From: Verrucomicrobiota bacterium
GTDB taxonomy: Bacteria; Verrucomicrobiota; Verrucomicrobiia; Opitutales; Opitutaceae
Length of the DNA stretch: 64,000 bases
NCBI GenBank assembly: GCA_016235555.1
Contig: JACRKC010000131.1
Location: 62,001 to 126,000, forward strand
Direction: 5' to 3'
Shown: piece by piece, positions 18,761 through 27,537 of the stretch
Layout of the letters: every line of letters starts with the position of its first letter
Numbering within the stretch: position 1 is the stretch's first letter
Program-made: the position numbers and the translations under genes
The notes under the pieces: model-generated
What the model was told of the DNA's origin: nothing
Databases searched by the model: none
Seen by the model: only the letters and a program-made list of their open reading frames with translations

Positions 18761-20932
18761 TCAGGGTCGGTGAATTTTGACTTCGAGGGCGTTGCTGGTG
18801 TCGGTGGAATTGGCGGTTCCGGTCTGCGTGCCCAAAATCGATTCGATCCGATTGGGGACGTTGTCGGAGTCCCCGTCGATCAGAGACGACGTGGTAACGG
18901 TCACGGAGTCGCTCGCGTCGGATTCGACCGATGAACCATTGAACGCCTTGACCGTGAACGTATGCTGGGTTCCTGGACTGAGCATCGTCACGGTGGCGGT
19001 GGTGCGCACTGCGCTGATTGTTCGGACCAGTGTCGTGGTCGTGGTGGTGTCGAAAATCTTGTAGCCGGTCGCACCGCCACCGGCGGGCGCGGTCCACACC
19101 AATTCCACGGCGGTGGTTGTCACGTGCGACGCGCTGAGTGCGGTGGGTTTGGCAATCGGAGTCGCAAAGGTAGCGGTGGCGCTACTGAGCGACTGGTTGC
19201 CTGAGGAGTCGTTGGCGCGCAGTGCCACAGCATACGAAGTGCCGGGAGTGAGGCTGGTGAGCGTCGCCGAGGTGGCGCTGCTGGAAATGCTCCCCGTGAC
19301 CTGACCGTTTACCCGCAGTTCGTAGGCCCCGAGTGCCACATTGTCGGTCGCCGCGGTCCAATTCAGGGCGGCCGAGGTAGCCTGCACGTTGCTGACCGCG
19401 AGATTGGTAGGGGCTGAGGGACGAACAATGTCGCGCGGCACAATGTCCACCGTAATGGAGAAATAACCACCAACCGTTTCGTTCGCACCGCTCACGGTGA
19501 TCCAATAGTTACCGGGCAGGAGTATCGATCCTGGGTTCTGCGAATTGCCATCGACGATGTTGGTGCTGAATAGCCCTCCGTCAGTCCCTGGCATGTCAAC
19601 CACGGCCCCTCCGGGATAGCTCACCGTAAAACCAAACGTTACGGTGGTTGCAGAGTTGTAGTTTCCTTCCTCGTCTTCGTAAGCGCCGTGAATAAAACCG
19701 CTGTCATCAAGCACTCGCGTCGTGCCATTCGTGACGTAAACAGGGCGCGTGATTGAAGCCGAGCGATTGCCGCTATCGGTTGCCGTCAGCTTGACCAGAT
19801 AGGTTCCTGTTGAGTTGAACGTGTGGGAAGCAGTCACGCCGGTGGCGTCGGTGCTTCCATTGTTGTCGAAATCCCATGCGTAGCCCGCCAGCGTGCCATT
19901 GATGGCGCTTGAGAACGAAGCATCGAAGGCCACCGTCAGTGGCACGGCGCCGGTTTCCGGGACCACCGCGTATTCTGCGATTGGCGGTGCCAACGGGGTC
20001 GTAATCAATACTGGTGAACTCCACTCCGTTCCGTTGGCACTCTGGACCGACACTGTATAGGACGAATTCGGGGTCAGTCCGGTGAGCGTCGCGTTCGTTG
20101 CAGAATAGGTGACCGTTACTACGGTATTCGCCGCGGAAACCGCCCGCACCGTATAACTTGACACCCCGGACACCGGCGACCAACTGACTCCCGCACTGTT
20201 CGCAGCAACATTGTTGAGATTGACCCAGGTCGGAGGCAACGGCGGGCCAGAACCACCCACGATAAGCCCGGAGACAGAGGCATACGCGTAGCTCGAAGGT
20301 GCGCCCTGATTGTCCACACAACGCACGCGGTAACGAGTGACTCCCGGGACGACATATTCCGTGTAGGTGTGGCTGCCGGCACCACTCCACAGCGTCTGCC
20401 AGCTGGTGCGGTTTGGATACTGCGCCTCGATCGTGAGCGAAACCACGAAGCCATCGGCATCGACGCCGGTGGCGGATAGCGTAAACGATCCCGGACTACT
20501 CAGGAGATAGGTCGATGCCGAGAGACCGGCGGTTGGTGGTTGATTCAGTGCGCTCGAAACGGAAATCGAAGCGGTCGGAGCTTCCGTCGGGCCGAAGAAT
20601 TCCACACCGTATTCGAGCGCCGTGAAGGTGTAGGTTTTCGAGCCTGTAGTGGCCGGCAAGGTCAGCACAAAGCTGGGGGTCACGGTCGCGTTCGCTGCGG
20701 TGCCAGCCAACGAGGCATAATACTGCGGCACCCCGGCGGCATCCTTCACCTCGAGATAGTGGTTGCTCCCCCAAGCCGACCCCGTGTTGGTCACGCTCGC
20801 CGAAAAGGTGATCGTCTGCCCAGCGGAACCGGTCGTGGGCAGGCTGATCGTGCCCCACGAAATGCTATTGGCCGCCCACAGCGGTGCGGACACGAAGGCC
20901 AGCAGGATAAGAGAAAAACGAAAGGCGATCAT
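18761..20932 (-). CDS. Exported PKD / fibronectin type III protein
   Basis: 723 aa with a signal peptide (FSLILLAFVSAPLWA). Segments such as PPTWVNLNNVAANSAGVSWS, APTNLAVSNVQATSAALNWT and KPTALSASHVTTTAVELVWT are FN3 domains. YAWDFDNNGSTDATGVTASH marks a PKD domain. An N-terminal CARDB-like beta domain precedes them. The C-terminus (DGDSDNVPNRIES) resembles thrombospondin type 3 calcium-binding turns. It is probably a surface adhesion or scaffold protein for the RHS protein encoded in the same operon. No catalytic domain is seen. Confidence 0.85.
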   Translation of the reverse strand: MIAFRFSLILLAFVSAPLWAANSISWGTISLPTTGSAGQTITFSASVTNTGSAWGSNHYLEVKDAAGVPQYYASLAGTAANATVTPSFVLTLPATTGSKTYTFTALEYGVEFFGPTEAPTASISVSSALNQPPTAGLSASTYLLSSPGSFTLSATGVDADGFVVSLTIEAQYPNRTSWQTLWSGAGSHTYTEYVVPGVTRYRVRCVDNQGAPSSYAYASVSGLIVGGSGPPLPPTWVNLNNVAANSAGVSWSPVSGVSSYTVRAVSAANTVVTVTYSATNATLTGLTPNSSYTVSVQSANGTEWSSPVLITTPLAPPIAEYAVVPETGAVPLTVAFDASFSSAINGTLAGYAWDFDNNGSTDATGVTASHTFNSTGTYLVKLTATDSGNRSASITRPVYVTNGTTRVLDDSGFIHGAYEDEEGNYNSATTVTFGFTVSYPGGAVVDMPGTDGGLFSTNIVDGNSQNPGSILLPGNYWITVSGANETVGGYFSITVDIVPRDIVRPSAPTNLAVSNVQATSAALNWTAATDNVALGAYELRVNGQVTGSISSSATSATLTSLTPGTSYAVALRANDSSGNQSLSSATATFATPIAKPTALSASHVTTTAVELVWTAPAGGGATGYKIFDTTTTTTLVRTISAVRTTATVTMLSPGTQHTFTVKAFNGSSVESDASDSVTVTTSSLIDGDSDNVPNRIESILGTQTGTANSTDTSNALEVKIHRP

Positions 20933-20944
20933 GGTGGCGGCACG

Positions 20945-22006
20945 CTAGCGCAGGGCGGCTTCTCCAAGAATCTTGGGCAATTCGTCGATGAGCCCGAATC
21001 CCGCGACCGTGCGATCCCGATTGATGACGTAGCAGTAAGGATACTGGCGCACTTTTAGTGCCTCCGCCACCGGGCCACCGAATCCGCGGGGGTCGACACA
21101 ATGCAAACCAGGAAACGGCGCCTGCGACTTTGCCGCGGTCAGCTGGGTCGCCGTGCCACCCAACGATACGAACACCCATTGGGTATCGCGGGGAACCCGT
21201 CCTTTGAGAGCGTTCAGCCCGCGAAGGCCATGTGGTGAAACTTGCGCCGACCAAACAACAACGACACTGAGTTGCCCGTTCTGCCGGTTCAGGTCCACCG
21301 GACGTCCATCCAAGGTATTGCATTGGAAATTGACCGCGCGGCCAATCAGGTTGCACCGGTCGATAATCGTCTGAGCCTCTCGTCGCACCCGTTGCGGCGC
21401 AGGCAACGCGATGATGCTCTGTGCCGCCCGACGGGCGACAGCCACATCGGAGGTGTCCGCGACGCCCAGGTAAAATCCAAACACCGCGGGTAGCGGCCGA
21501 AATTCATCATACAGACGCTTGGCAACCCGCTCGTGCTCGAGTGCGTCTCCAGCTAACGGTCTGCCTGCCGTGCGCATCTCATATTGCTTCCGCTCAATCA
21601 GCAACGCCACGTCAAAACGATCCTCGAGTGAATTGCTCTTATCCGCGCGGAAAGCCGCGGCGATCTGAATCGCCGGCTGGCCTTTGTCTTGGTCGGTCAG
21701 ATGCACGCCCAGCACAGCACTCCTCGCCTCAAGTTTCTTGGCCTGCGGGACGCGGGAATCGGTCGGATAGCTTATGATAAAATTCCTGGCTGCTTGCGCG
21801 GCCTCCTTGAACTGTCTCGCCCTCTGAACGGCAGTGGCTGTCACCTGGCTTGGCGTGGCACCTGCGTTGGCAGGCGGTGGCGGTGGCATGGTCACCACCC
21901 GGGCCCAATCCGCGTCGCGTGCCGCGCTGGCGGCCCCATTCTGGGCATACGCGGTGGTGGTCGCAAAGAAAACTGTCGCCAGGAGAATGCAAAGAGGCGG
22001 GTTCAC
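20945..22006 (-). CDS. TlpA/thioredoxin-fold protein lacking CxxC
   Basis: About 353 aa from a GTG at 22006, chosen because it begins directly on a signal peptide (PPLCILLATVFFATTTAYAQ). The first half is helical. The second half (VNFQCNTLDGRPVDLNRQNG onward) matches the AhpC/TlpA fold. The active-site region reads VVVWSAQVSPHGLRGL, where family members have a CxxC after the Trp, so disulfide chemistry is lost. It keeps the cis-Pro-like region (YPYCYVINRD). This is the first gene of the RHS operon, and the next gene starts 12 bp downstream. Possible roles are a chaperone-like partner or scaffold; this is inference. Confidence 0.78.
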   Translation of the reverse strand: MNPPLCILLATVFFATTTAYAQNGAASAARDADWARVVTMPPPPPANAGATPSQVTATAVQRARQFKEAAQAARNFIISYPTDSRVPQAKKLEARSAVLGVHLTDQDKGQPAIQIAAAFRADKSNSLEDRFDVALLIERKQYEMRTAGRPLAGDALEHERVAKRLYDEFRPLPAVFGFYLGVADTSDVAVARRAAQSIIALPAPQRVRREAQTIIDRCNLIGRAVNFQCNTLDGRPVDLNRQNGQLSVVVVWSAQVSPHGLRGLNALKGRVPRDTQWVFVSLGGTATQLTAAKSQAPFPGLHCVDPRGFGGPVAEALKVRQYPYCYVINRDRTVAGFGLIDELPKILGEAALR

Positions 22007-22284
22007 GATTGAAGGCGACAATGTATGTTGTTGTCCATGACAGCTGATCTCCGTTGGCTGCCACAGGTCGACCGCTTCGACAGGGGATAATGGTAAATAC
22101 ATGCGGATGGCTATCGGACCAGCTACTTGACGGCTGGTTGACGACGACATGGGCGCCGGCGTTTCTTGAGTCGAACGAATTTGAGGTGATCGGGAATTTT
22201 TCCCGATTTTGACTTTGCGCTTGCAATTGGCACGCACAACCACGCGTTGCGCTCTCCCTAGAGAACGCCGGCCACGGGGCGGTT
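22007..22284. other. Operon leader and probable left element boundary
   Basis: No gene seen. It contains a GTCGACCGCTTCGACAGG-type repeat (about 22067-22085) and an inverted repeat at 22189-22207 (ATCGGGAA/TTCCCGAT) followed by TTTT on the plus strand, a possible terminator reading rightward. The chromosome/element junction should lie in or just right of this stretch, but no att core is evident by eye. Confidence 0.4.
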
Positions 22285-22318
22285 GAAGGAAAACGCCCCT
22301 CGTAAGGGGCGTCGCAGT
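22285..22318 (-). terminator. Rho-independent terminator of the element's minus-strand operon
   Basis: The stem ACGCCCCT/AGGGGCGT (22293-22300 with 22305-22312) is followed on the minus strand by TTTTCC, just after the stop of the gene ending at 22320. Confidence 0.8.
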
Positions 22319-22319
22319 A

Positions 22320-22601
22320 TCAGTAATCACGAGGAAGCAGGATGGTGGTGGCCGACCGATCCGCCTCGGTGATGATCCAGAATTTCACGCCGGCGGAGGT
22401 GCGATAAACCGAGAACAGGCGCGTGCCTTCGAGGAGGGCGCAGTCATTCAAGCCGCGATCCTCGGCGCAGACCTCGCCCCAGTCGCCGGAATGATGCCGT
22501 TGCAACGCACGAAGGATTTCCGAGTTCGGGATGGTCCCGATGGCATTGGGCGTGGCAAGGAGCCGCCCCAGGGGGAACTTGCCAGCAGGTGCAGCCATCA
22601 T
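22320..22601 (-). CDS. Small plasmid/ICE-associated protein
   Basis: About 93 aa. It matches a conserved accessory-element family: an N-terminal FPLGRLLATPNAIGTI segment, then LQRHHSGDWGEVCAED, and the ending FWIITEADRSATTILLPRDY. These small proteins occur with primases and other replication genes on plasmids and integrative elements; the function is not established. The start at 22601 overlaps the primase stop (ATGA), so the two are co-translated. The frame is open further upstream, but that part is arginine-rich shadow of the primase. Confidence 0.8.
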   Translation of the reverse strand: MMAAPAGKFPLGRLLATPNAIGTIPNSEILRALQRHHSGDWGEVCAEDRGLNDCALLEGTRLFSVYRTSAGVKFWIITEADRSATTILLPRDY

Positions 22602-23683
22602 GGCCGCACCCCCAGCAACTGCGCTTCCTCGGGGGTGAGCATCTCCGGCTGACAACCCTCCTGGTCGAAAGCCACGACGCGCACGAACGCCCTGGCCGCC
22701 AGGCGCCGCAACACTTCGTCCCGGCCTTCGCGGCCGGCGTCGTCTTCGTCGAACATCACGATGACCTGCGACGAAGCCGTGAGGTGCTGCGCGAGCAGCG
22801 CCTCTTGCGCCGCCGAGAGCGAACTGCCCATGAGGGCCACGCACTTCTTCACGCCGAGCTGCCAGAGTTTGATCACATCGAAAAATCCCTCGACAATCAC
22901 CAGCGGCAATTCCGGCGGTTCCTGCTTCGCTCGGGCGAGGTTGAACACCTCGACGGATTTTTTGAAGCCATCCGGCAGCCGATACTTGGGCCGTTCGTCC
23001 GGCGGGTGGCCGGGCCAGCGCCCCGCGTAGCCGACAAGTTCGCCGCCGACATTGTGAATCGGAATGGCGATCCGCTGGGCCATCACGCCCTTGGCGCAGA
23101 AGCCGAGCCCGAACTGTTGAATGGTCTCCGGCGTGAGCCCGCGTTCGACCAGATAGGGATGCGCCGCATCCAGTTCTAAATGGAAGCCCAACGGCTTGTT
23201 CACGCCGATCTCTTCCTTCGGCGGGCGCAAGGGTGAACCGTTCGGTTTCGGTCGCGGCGGGGGAGTGCGCAGTGGAAGCACGTCACCCCGCGGTGCGCCT
23301 TCGGCTGGTGCAACCCGACCGGTCGGTTCCGAATCCTCGGAATCATGCCCGGCATTGAGCACCGCGCGATCCAATTGAAACCATTCGACGAGCAGGTTGG
23401 CGGCCTGCATCGGCGCGACGTTCTCCTTCTTGGCGACGAAGTCCAAGACATTGCCGCCGCAGTGGCATTCGCTGAAGCAGTTCCAGCAATTCTTGCTGAT
23501 CGAAACCCGGAACTGCGTCGGGTTGGTGCCTTGGTGAATCGGGCACGGCCCGCTCAGGCTATCCTGACCGCGTTTGAACCGGTCGAGGATCCCGTAGTGA
23601 TCCAATACTTGCTCCATGGTAACGGCCGCTTTCACGGCACGAAAATCCACAAAGCGCGAGGGCTTGCGTTTGGGTGGGGACAT
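22598..23683 (-). CDS. CHC2 zinc finger / Toprim DNA primase of the element
   Basis: About 361 aa. The N-terminal CHC2 zinc-binding domain has Cys47, His50 and a cysteine cluster CWNCFSECHCGG (from Cys66). The Toprim domain contains LVIVEGFFD and MFDEDDAGREG, whose Glu and Asp residues hold the metal ions. It makes RNA primers, presumably for replication of the element. It is shorter than DnaG and lacks a recognisable helicase-binding domain. The ATG at 23683 has a good AGGAG ribosome site 6 bases upstream. A GC-rich hairpin (23724-23746) lies between it and the upstream gene. Confidence 0.9.
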   Translation of the reverse strand: MSPPKRKPSRFVDFRAVKAAVTMEQVLDHYGILDRFKRGQDSLSGPCPIHQGTNPTQFRVSISKNCWNCFSECHCGGNVLDFVAKKENVAPMQAANLLVEWFQLDRAVLNAGHDSEDSEPTGRVAPAEGAPRGDVLPLRTPPPRPKPNGSPLRPPKEEIGVNKPLGFHLELDAAHPYLVERGLTPETIQQFGLGFCAKGVMAQRIAIPIHNVGGELVGYAGRWPGHPPDERPKYRLPDGFKKSVEVFNLARAKQEPPELPLVIVEGFFDVIKLWQLGVKKCVALMGSSLSAAQEALLAQHLTASSQVIVMFDEDDAGREGRDEVLRRLAARAFVRVVAFDQEGCQPEMLTPEEAQLLGVRP

Positions 23684-23815
23684 TGTTGCTCCTGGGATGG
23701 GAATGAACCTGGCGGCCCGGAATGGGCGCGCCTTCCGCGCCCATCGTATCACCCCGCTTATGACACAGCAACGAATCCTGCCGTCCGCACCCTGCGCCCC
23801 GCGCCGATGCGGGCC

Positions 23816-24745
23816 TCAGGTTTCGCAGTTCGTTGATGCGCCCGGCGAACGGGGTGGTTCCCACATGGCCGCCGGCCGGCCCCGGCCGTCGAGCCACACC
23901 GGCCGGAATACGTCGGGCAAATTTCGGAGCGTCGCGATGTCCGTGAACAAGAACAGCCCGTGCCCGCGAGGCAGCTCGCGGCAGACGGCCGCCAGCCGCG
24001 CGGCCCGCTGGCTCGTCGTCGTGACCACGAGAACCCGCATCCGCTCGATCCCGTAGCGCTCCGCGGGCAGTTTCTTTTCCCAACACGCGGCGTAGGCGAG
24101 CAGCTTCCGCCAAACCGAAGTCTGGTGTAGCGAACGCCGGCGAATCGGCATCGTCGCGCGATCCGCCTCGACAAAGCAAAGGACGCGGTCGGAAGACTCA
24201 CGCGGGGCGAGCACAAAAAGGCCGTCCGGGACGAGTCCGACCCGAACGGTCGTTTGGCGATCGCGAACAGACACTTTCCAGTCCGGCCTCACCGCGGCCG
24301 TGATGGCCGGCGCTAACTCGACGCCGGGAACCAGCTGAGGCGCGAGAGGATCGTGGCACGCCTTTTCAAGCGCGAGCATCGCGTCGGCCACCAGCAACGT
24401 GTGCTGTAGGTAGAGTTGTTTGACGTTGCTGTTGTCGAGCCGGCGGGGCGACCGGCCGGTTTCCGCGATGGCTTGCGCGCCCGCCTGGGTCAGCGCATAG
24501 ACCAACGGCCGCGAGCCATCCGCGCTGAAGTAGTGCAGCTGGGCGCGCGGCCGGTCGACGTAACCATGGTGAAAAAGCCGCTGCAGACGCCTCAGCACGT
24601 GTTGTCCGCTGCCCGGAGTCACCGCCACGATCTGGCGCGAATGCAGGAACCGGTGGCGATCGATCTGCCGCAGCATTTCCAAGTCGCGCGGCGTGAGGCG
24701 CAGCGGCAGCGATTCCGGAACCCGGTGAAAGCGAGGAAGGCGCAT
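23816..24745 (-). CDS. Replication-relaxation family protein
   Basis: 309 aa. The N-terminal winged-helix part (LTPRDLEMLRQIDRHRFLHS) and the core (GAQAIAE, then YLQHTLLVADAMLALEKA) match the plasmid replication-relaxation family. The C-terminal half (FVEADRATMPI) looks like a degenerate restriction-endonuclease fold, as is common in the family. Such genes sit beside FtsK/VirD4-like ATPases on plasmids and integrated elements, as here, with 3 bp to the ATPase stop. They are thought to help replication or mobilisation; the mechanism is unknown. Confidence 0.85.
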   Translation of the reverse strand: MRLPRFHRVPESLPLRLTPRDLEMLRQIDRHRFLHSRQIVAVTPGSGQHVLRRLQRLFHHGYVDRPRAQLHYFSADGSRPLVYALTQAGAQAIAETGRSPRRLDNSNVKQLYLQHTLLVADAMLALEKACHDPLAPQLVPGVELAPAITAAVRPDWKVSVRDRQTTVRVGLVPDGLFVLAPRESSDRVLCFVEADRATMPIRRRSLHQTSVWRKLLAYAACWEKKLPAERYGIERMRVLVVTTTSQRAARLAAVCRELPRGHGLFLFTDIATLRNLPDVFRPVWLDGRGRPAAMWEPPRSPGASTNCET

Positions 24746-24748
24746 CGC

Positions 24749-26041
24749 TCAGGTGGACTGATTATAACCCGGATTGGACCGCCAGCGCCCAAGACGCGCC
24801 TCCACGAGCGCGCGCGGGCGCGCGTATTTTTCGCGGGACCGACGGCGCAGGGTTTCCCGGCGGGCATGGGGCGCCAAGGCGGGCAGCCCGGTCCGACCGC
24901 GAAACGGCTCCCATGGCGTGCCGTCACGCAGCGTGCGCACGAGGATTTCGAAGCGATCGAGGTCGGCGAACTGCTGCGGCGCAAACGCGCCCCCGAACTC
25001 CTCCGCCAGCACGCGGGCGTCGCTGAAGCCGACCCGGAACGCGACGAGTGTGCCGACGTTGCCGAACACCGCGGACCGGGTCTCCGGCGTGAGCTGGTCG
25101 AGATACTGGTGCGCCAGCGTGAGGCTCAGGCGGTATTTGCGGGCCTCGGCGAGCGCGGTCGCGAGACTGTCCGTCGTGAAGTTGTGGAATTCGTCGATGA
25201 CGAGGTTGAAGTCGCAACGCTCGGCCTCCGGCCGGTTCGCGCGGGTCATGGCCGCGTGCTGGAACTGCGCGGCGAGCAACGCGCCGAGCAGGTTCGCGGG
25301 TTCGGCGCCGAGCCGGCCCTTGCCGAGGTTCGCGATCAGCACCCGGCGGTGGTCCATCATGAACCGCAGGTCGACCTTGGGGCCGACCTGCCCGAGGATG
25401 TTGCGCAACAGGGGAGACAGGAGCAGTTGCCCGAGCTTGTTCTGGATCGGCGCGATGGCCTCCCGCAGGAACCGCGGATCGTAACGGGCGAACTCATCCG
25501 TCCAAAAAGCCCGCACGAACGGATCGCGCACCTGCCGCACGATCCACGCCCGATAGCCTTCGTCGGAGAGCATGCGGTTCACGCCGAGCAGGGAGGTGTT
25601 CTGCGCCTCAAGGAGCGCGGCGAGCGTGTGCGCGAGAATGTATTCGAGCCGCGGTCCCCATGAGTCGCGCCAGATGCTCTTGAACGCAGAAATGAGTCCC
25701 GCGGTGACCAGCGGGCGTTCGGCTGGCGGCACGTTGGCGAGCGGATTGAAGCCGACGGGGAAGTCGGCGTCCGCGGGATCGAAGTAGACCAAGTCATCCG
25801 CCCGGGCGGGTGGAAAATGATCGAGCAGTTCTTCCGCCAGGTCGCCGTGCGGATCGAGCAGCGCGACGCCTTGGCCCGCCGCGATCAATTGCAGGAGAAT
25901 AGATTTGAGGAGGGTTGTCTTGCCCGAGCCGGTCTGGCCCAGGATATAGGTGTGCCGGCGCGCGTCAGCAACGCCGAGGCCGAAGGGCACGTCGGCGCCG
26001 TAACTGTGGCGCTGGCCAAAATGGATGACGTCCGGGTTCAT
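24749..26041 (-). CDS. VirD4/TraM-like DNA-translocating ATPase (first of two)
   Basis: About 430 aa. Walker A is GQTGSGKTT (Lys at about 41) and Walker B is NLVIDEFHNF. LTLAHQYLDQL is the sensor-like segment that follows in the TraD/VirD4/HerA group, and FQHAAMTRANRPEAER precedes Walker B. It has no membrane helices, so it resembles cytoplasmic pumps rather than full coupling proteins. It probably moves or separates element DNA. I chose the ATG at 26041; another at 26176 in the same frame would add 45 residues of unclear coding value. It forms an operon with the replication-relaxation gene. Confidence 0.85.
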   Translation of the reverse strand: MNPDVIHFGQRHSYGADVPFGLGVADARRHTYILGQTGSGKTTLLKSILLQLIAAGQGVALLDPHGDLAEELLDHFPPARADDLVYFDPADADFPVGFNPLANVPPAERPLVTAGLISAFKSIWRDSWGPRLEYILAHTLAALLEAQNTSLLGVNRMLSDEGYRAWIVRQVRDPFVRAFWTDEFARYDPRFLREAIAPIQNKLGQLLLSPLLRNILGQVGPKVDLRFMMDHRRVLIANLGKGRLGAEPANLLGALLAAQFQHAAMTRANRPEAERCDFNLVIDEFHNFTTDSLATALAEARKYRLSLTLAHQYLDQLTPETRSAVFGNVGTLVAFRVGFSDARVLAEEFGGAFAPQQFADLDRFEILVRTLRDGTPWEPFRGRTGLPALAPHARRETLRRRSREKYARPRALVEARLGRWRSNPGYNQST

Positions 26042-26382
26042 GGTGGCGGAGCCAGTCGCGACTCCGTAAACGCAAACGCCGCCCCGTATCGTTTGGCGGC
26101 GTTCAGCATTGCTTCCGGCAAACGTGGTGGAACGAGCCGGCAGGGTAATCGCGACTGGCTGCGAGATCCGAACCATGGCCAGTATAGCAGGGAGTGAAGC
26201 CGTCGGCGAAAGGATGACACCTGCCGTTTCCCCGAAACCGTGGAGGAGTGTGGCGGGCACCAAGCGGTCGGACGGGTTTGGCGATCTGCGCGCAGCGCAG
26301 CCGAGCCAAATCCGCGCGTCCGCGACTGCCCGCAATTTTGGTTCTTTTTCCAAAAGAAGGGAGGAGCAGAGGGTCGCGCGTT

Positions 26383-26627
26383 GAGCTCGCTGTGAGCCGA
26401 AGCCACGAGGAGCGCAGGCGGATGCTGGCCGCTCGGGGACAGGAGACCGCCCAGCGACGAAGGGCGGAGGGGAACAAGAGCGAAACCCGCGACATTCTGC
26501 GGGCGGGCCACGTCGTCGCTCCGGGCCGCGGACCGCGCGGCGCGTTTTCCAAATGGTGGCTAAGTAAAGCCGTCGTCCGCCGTGGTGGTGGAACCCGTCG
26601 TCGCGGTAGCGCGGTCGTGCAGTCGTG
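26383..26627. other. Gene-free stretch upstream of the ATPase operon
   Basis: Open frames here are arginine/proline-rich in every reading and have no recognisable domain, so I see no gene. It may hold leader or promoter sequence for the minus-strand operon. Confidence 0.4.
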
Positions 26628-26768
26628 CCCCCACAGGTGAGGACGAAGGCGGTTAGCCGGGCGGCCGACTTCGCGCGGTTTGGTGTGCAGCCGGCCGGCT
26701 AGGTCGGACCTCACCCGGTAGCCGCAGGAAAACGCGCGAAGTCGGGCGCGAGCCCGAACCTGTGGGGG
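26628..26768. ncRNA. Highly structured candidate RNA or DNA hairpin
   Basis: The ends form an 11-bp perfect stem (CCCCCACAGGT 26628-26638 with its complement 26758-26768). A second perfect 13-bp stem is nested inside (26665-26677 with 26733-26745). Between these lie two more perfect palindromes (AGCCGGCCGGCT 26689-26700; AGGTC/GACCT 26701-26711) and a GGGC-GAGCCC hairpin (about 26743-26755). A pseudoknot-like pairing is possible (about 26650-26661 with 26713-26724). It has no coding signal. It could be a regulatory RNA on either strand or a folded single-strand DNA site (oriT or a priming site). I recognise no named family. Confidence 0.5.
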
Positions 26769-26822
26769 AACCCGTGGCGGCTCAATCGAGCCGTGGTAGC
26801 CGGATACGGCGGGCGCTAGCCC

Positions 26823-27104
26823 CGACAAACCATGTTTGTCGCCTCGTATGTCGTGTCGCACATTCGCACTTTTGCGACACACTTTTTCTCGTTCGTCAAG
26901 GGGGTGTCCTTCATAGCGATGATCGATGAACGAATAACCACTGCGAGTTATCCACAGTGGCGTTTCTCCTTTTTCAAAGGAATCCGGTAACTGAATATTG
27001 TTAATACTGTATATTCTTCTATAGAGTGATTTCAGCGGGCTGAAGTCCGGATGTCAGCCCGCTGAAGTCTTGATTTTACCCTGTTAAAGTCTGGATTTTA
27101 CTGG
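26823..27104. other. Probable replication origin of the element
   Basis: In order: a hairpin CGACAAA/TTTGTCG (26823-26841); a hairpin GTGTCGCA/TGCGACAC (26853-26880); a DnaA-box consensus match TTATCCACA (26948-26956) inside a CCACTG/CAGTGG inverted repeat; an AT-rich stretch (about 26988-27030); and three directly repeated 22-bp iterons starting at 27039, 27061 and 27083 (core GCTGAAGTC or GTTAAAGTC then GATTTTA). A perfect 12-bp inverted repeat (27032-27043 with 27054-27065) overlaps iterons 1 and 2. A Rep-like HTH gene ends 8 bp away. This is the classic layout of an iteron-controlled plasmid origin. Confidence 0.7.
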
Positions 27105-27111
27105 GTCGATT

Positions 27112-27462
27112 TTAAGCCGTCTTTCCGCGACCCACCTGAAAGTGGACGGTGTAGAGGTTGGTTTTCCCCAGCCCGCGGCGTTTGATCGAGATAAATCCAT
27201 GCTTGGCGAGTTCCGCCGTGAAGTTGGATACGCTGGGCACGCTCATGCCCAAATCTGCCGCCAGGCGCTCTTGGCCGGGGAAGCAGAGGTCGTTGTGCCA
27301 CGCGTAGGACAAAAACATCGCATACGTCAATTTTGCGCCAATGGAGAGCCTTGTATCACGCAGCACGAAGTTGGGCACCTGCGTGAAGCCGAGTTGGATG
27401 ACCGGATCGACGCTGTCCAGTTGGATGTTCTTTTCGCGTATGACCTCGGCGATGGTTTTCAT
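27112..27462 (-). CDS. Rep-like winged-helix DNA-binding protein
   Basis: 116 aa. The central part (GAKLTYAMFLSYAWHND, then RLAADLGMSVPSVSNFTAEL and HGFISIKRRGLGKTNLY) is a winged helix of the kind found in small plasmid replication initiators and DnaD-like proteins. The gene abuts three 22-bp iterons, which are its likely binding sites. It is shorter than most Rep proteins, so it may be a regulator of replication instead of a full initiator. ATG at 27462; downstream HicBA is separate. Confidence 0.75.
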   Translation of the reverse strand: MKTIAEVIREKNIQLDSVDPVIQLGFTQVPNFVLRDTRLSIGAKLTYAMFLSYAWHNDLCFPGQERLAADLGMSVPSVSNFTAELAKHGFISIKRRGLGKTNLYTVHFQVGRGKTA

Positions 27463-27537
27463 GGGTTTATTCTACCGCGCGAAAGCGCGGAGCGCACGTG
27501 GTCGAGGCTTGGGGATAACCCGCTTCCCTGTTCCAGC

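Noticed and set aside
22189-22210. Inverted repeat ATCGGGAA/TTCCCGAT as a terminator of the RHS operon
   Set aside because: It lies upstream of that operon, not downstream, and its T-run is on the plus strand. It may serve another transcript or mark the element edge.
26103-26882. Long minus-strand open frame upstream of the ATPase gene
   Set aside because: It is arginine/proline-rich, has no domain, runs through the strongly structured 26628-26768 region and overlaps the ATPase start. It looks like a GC-driven open frame.
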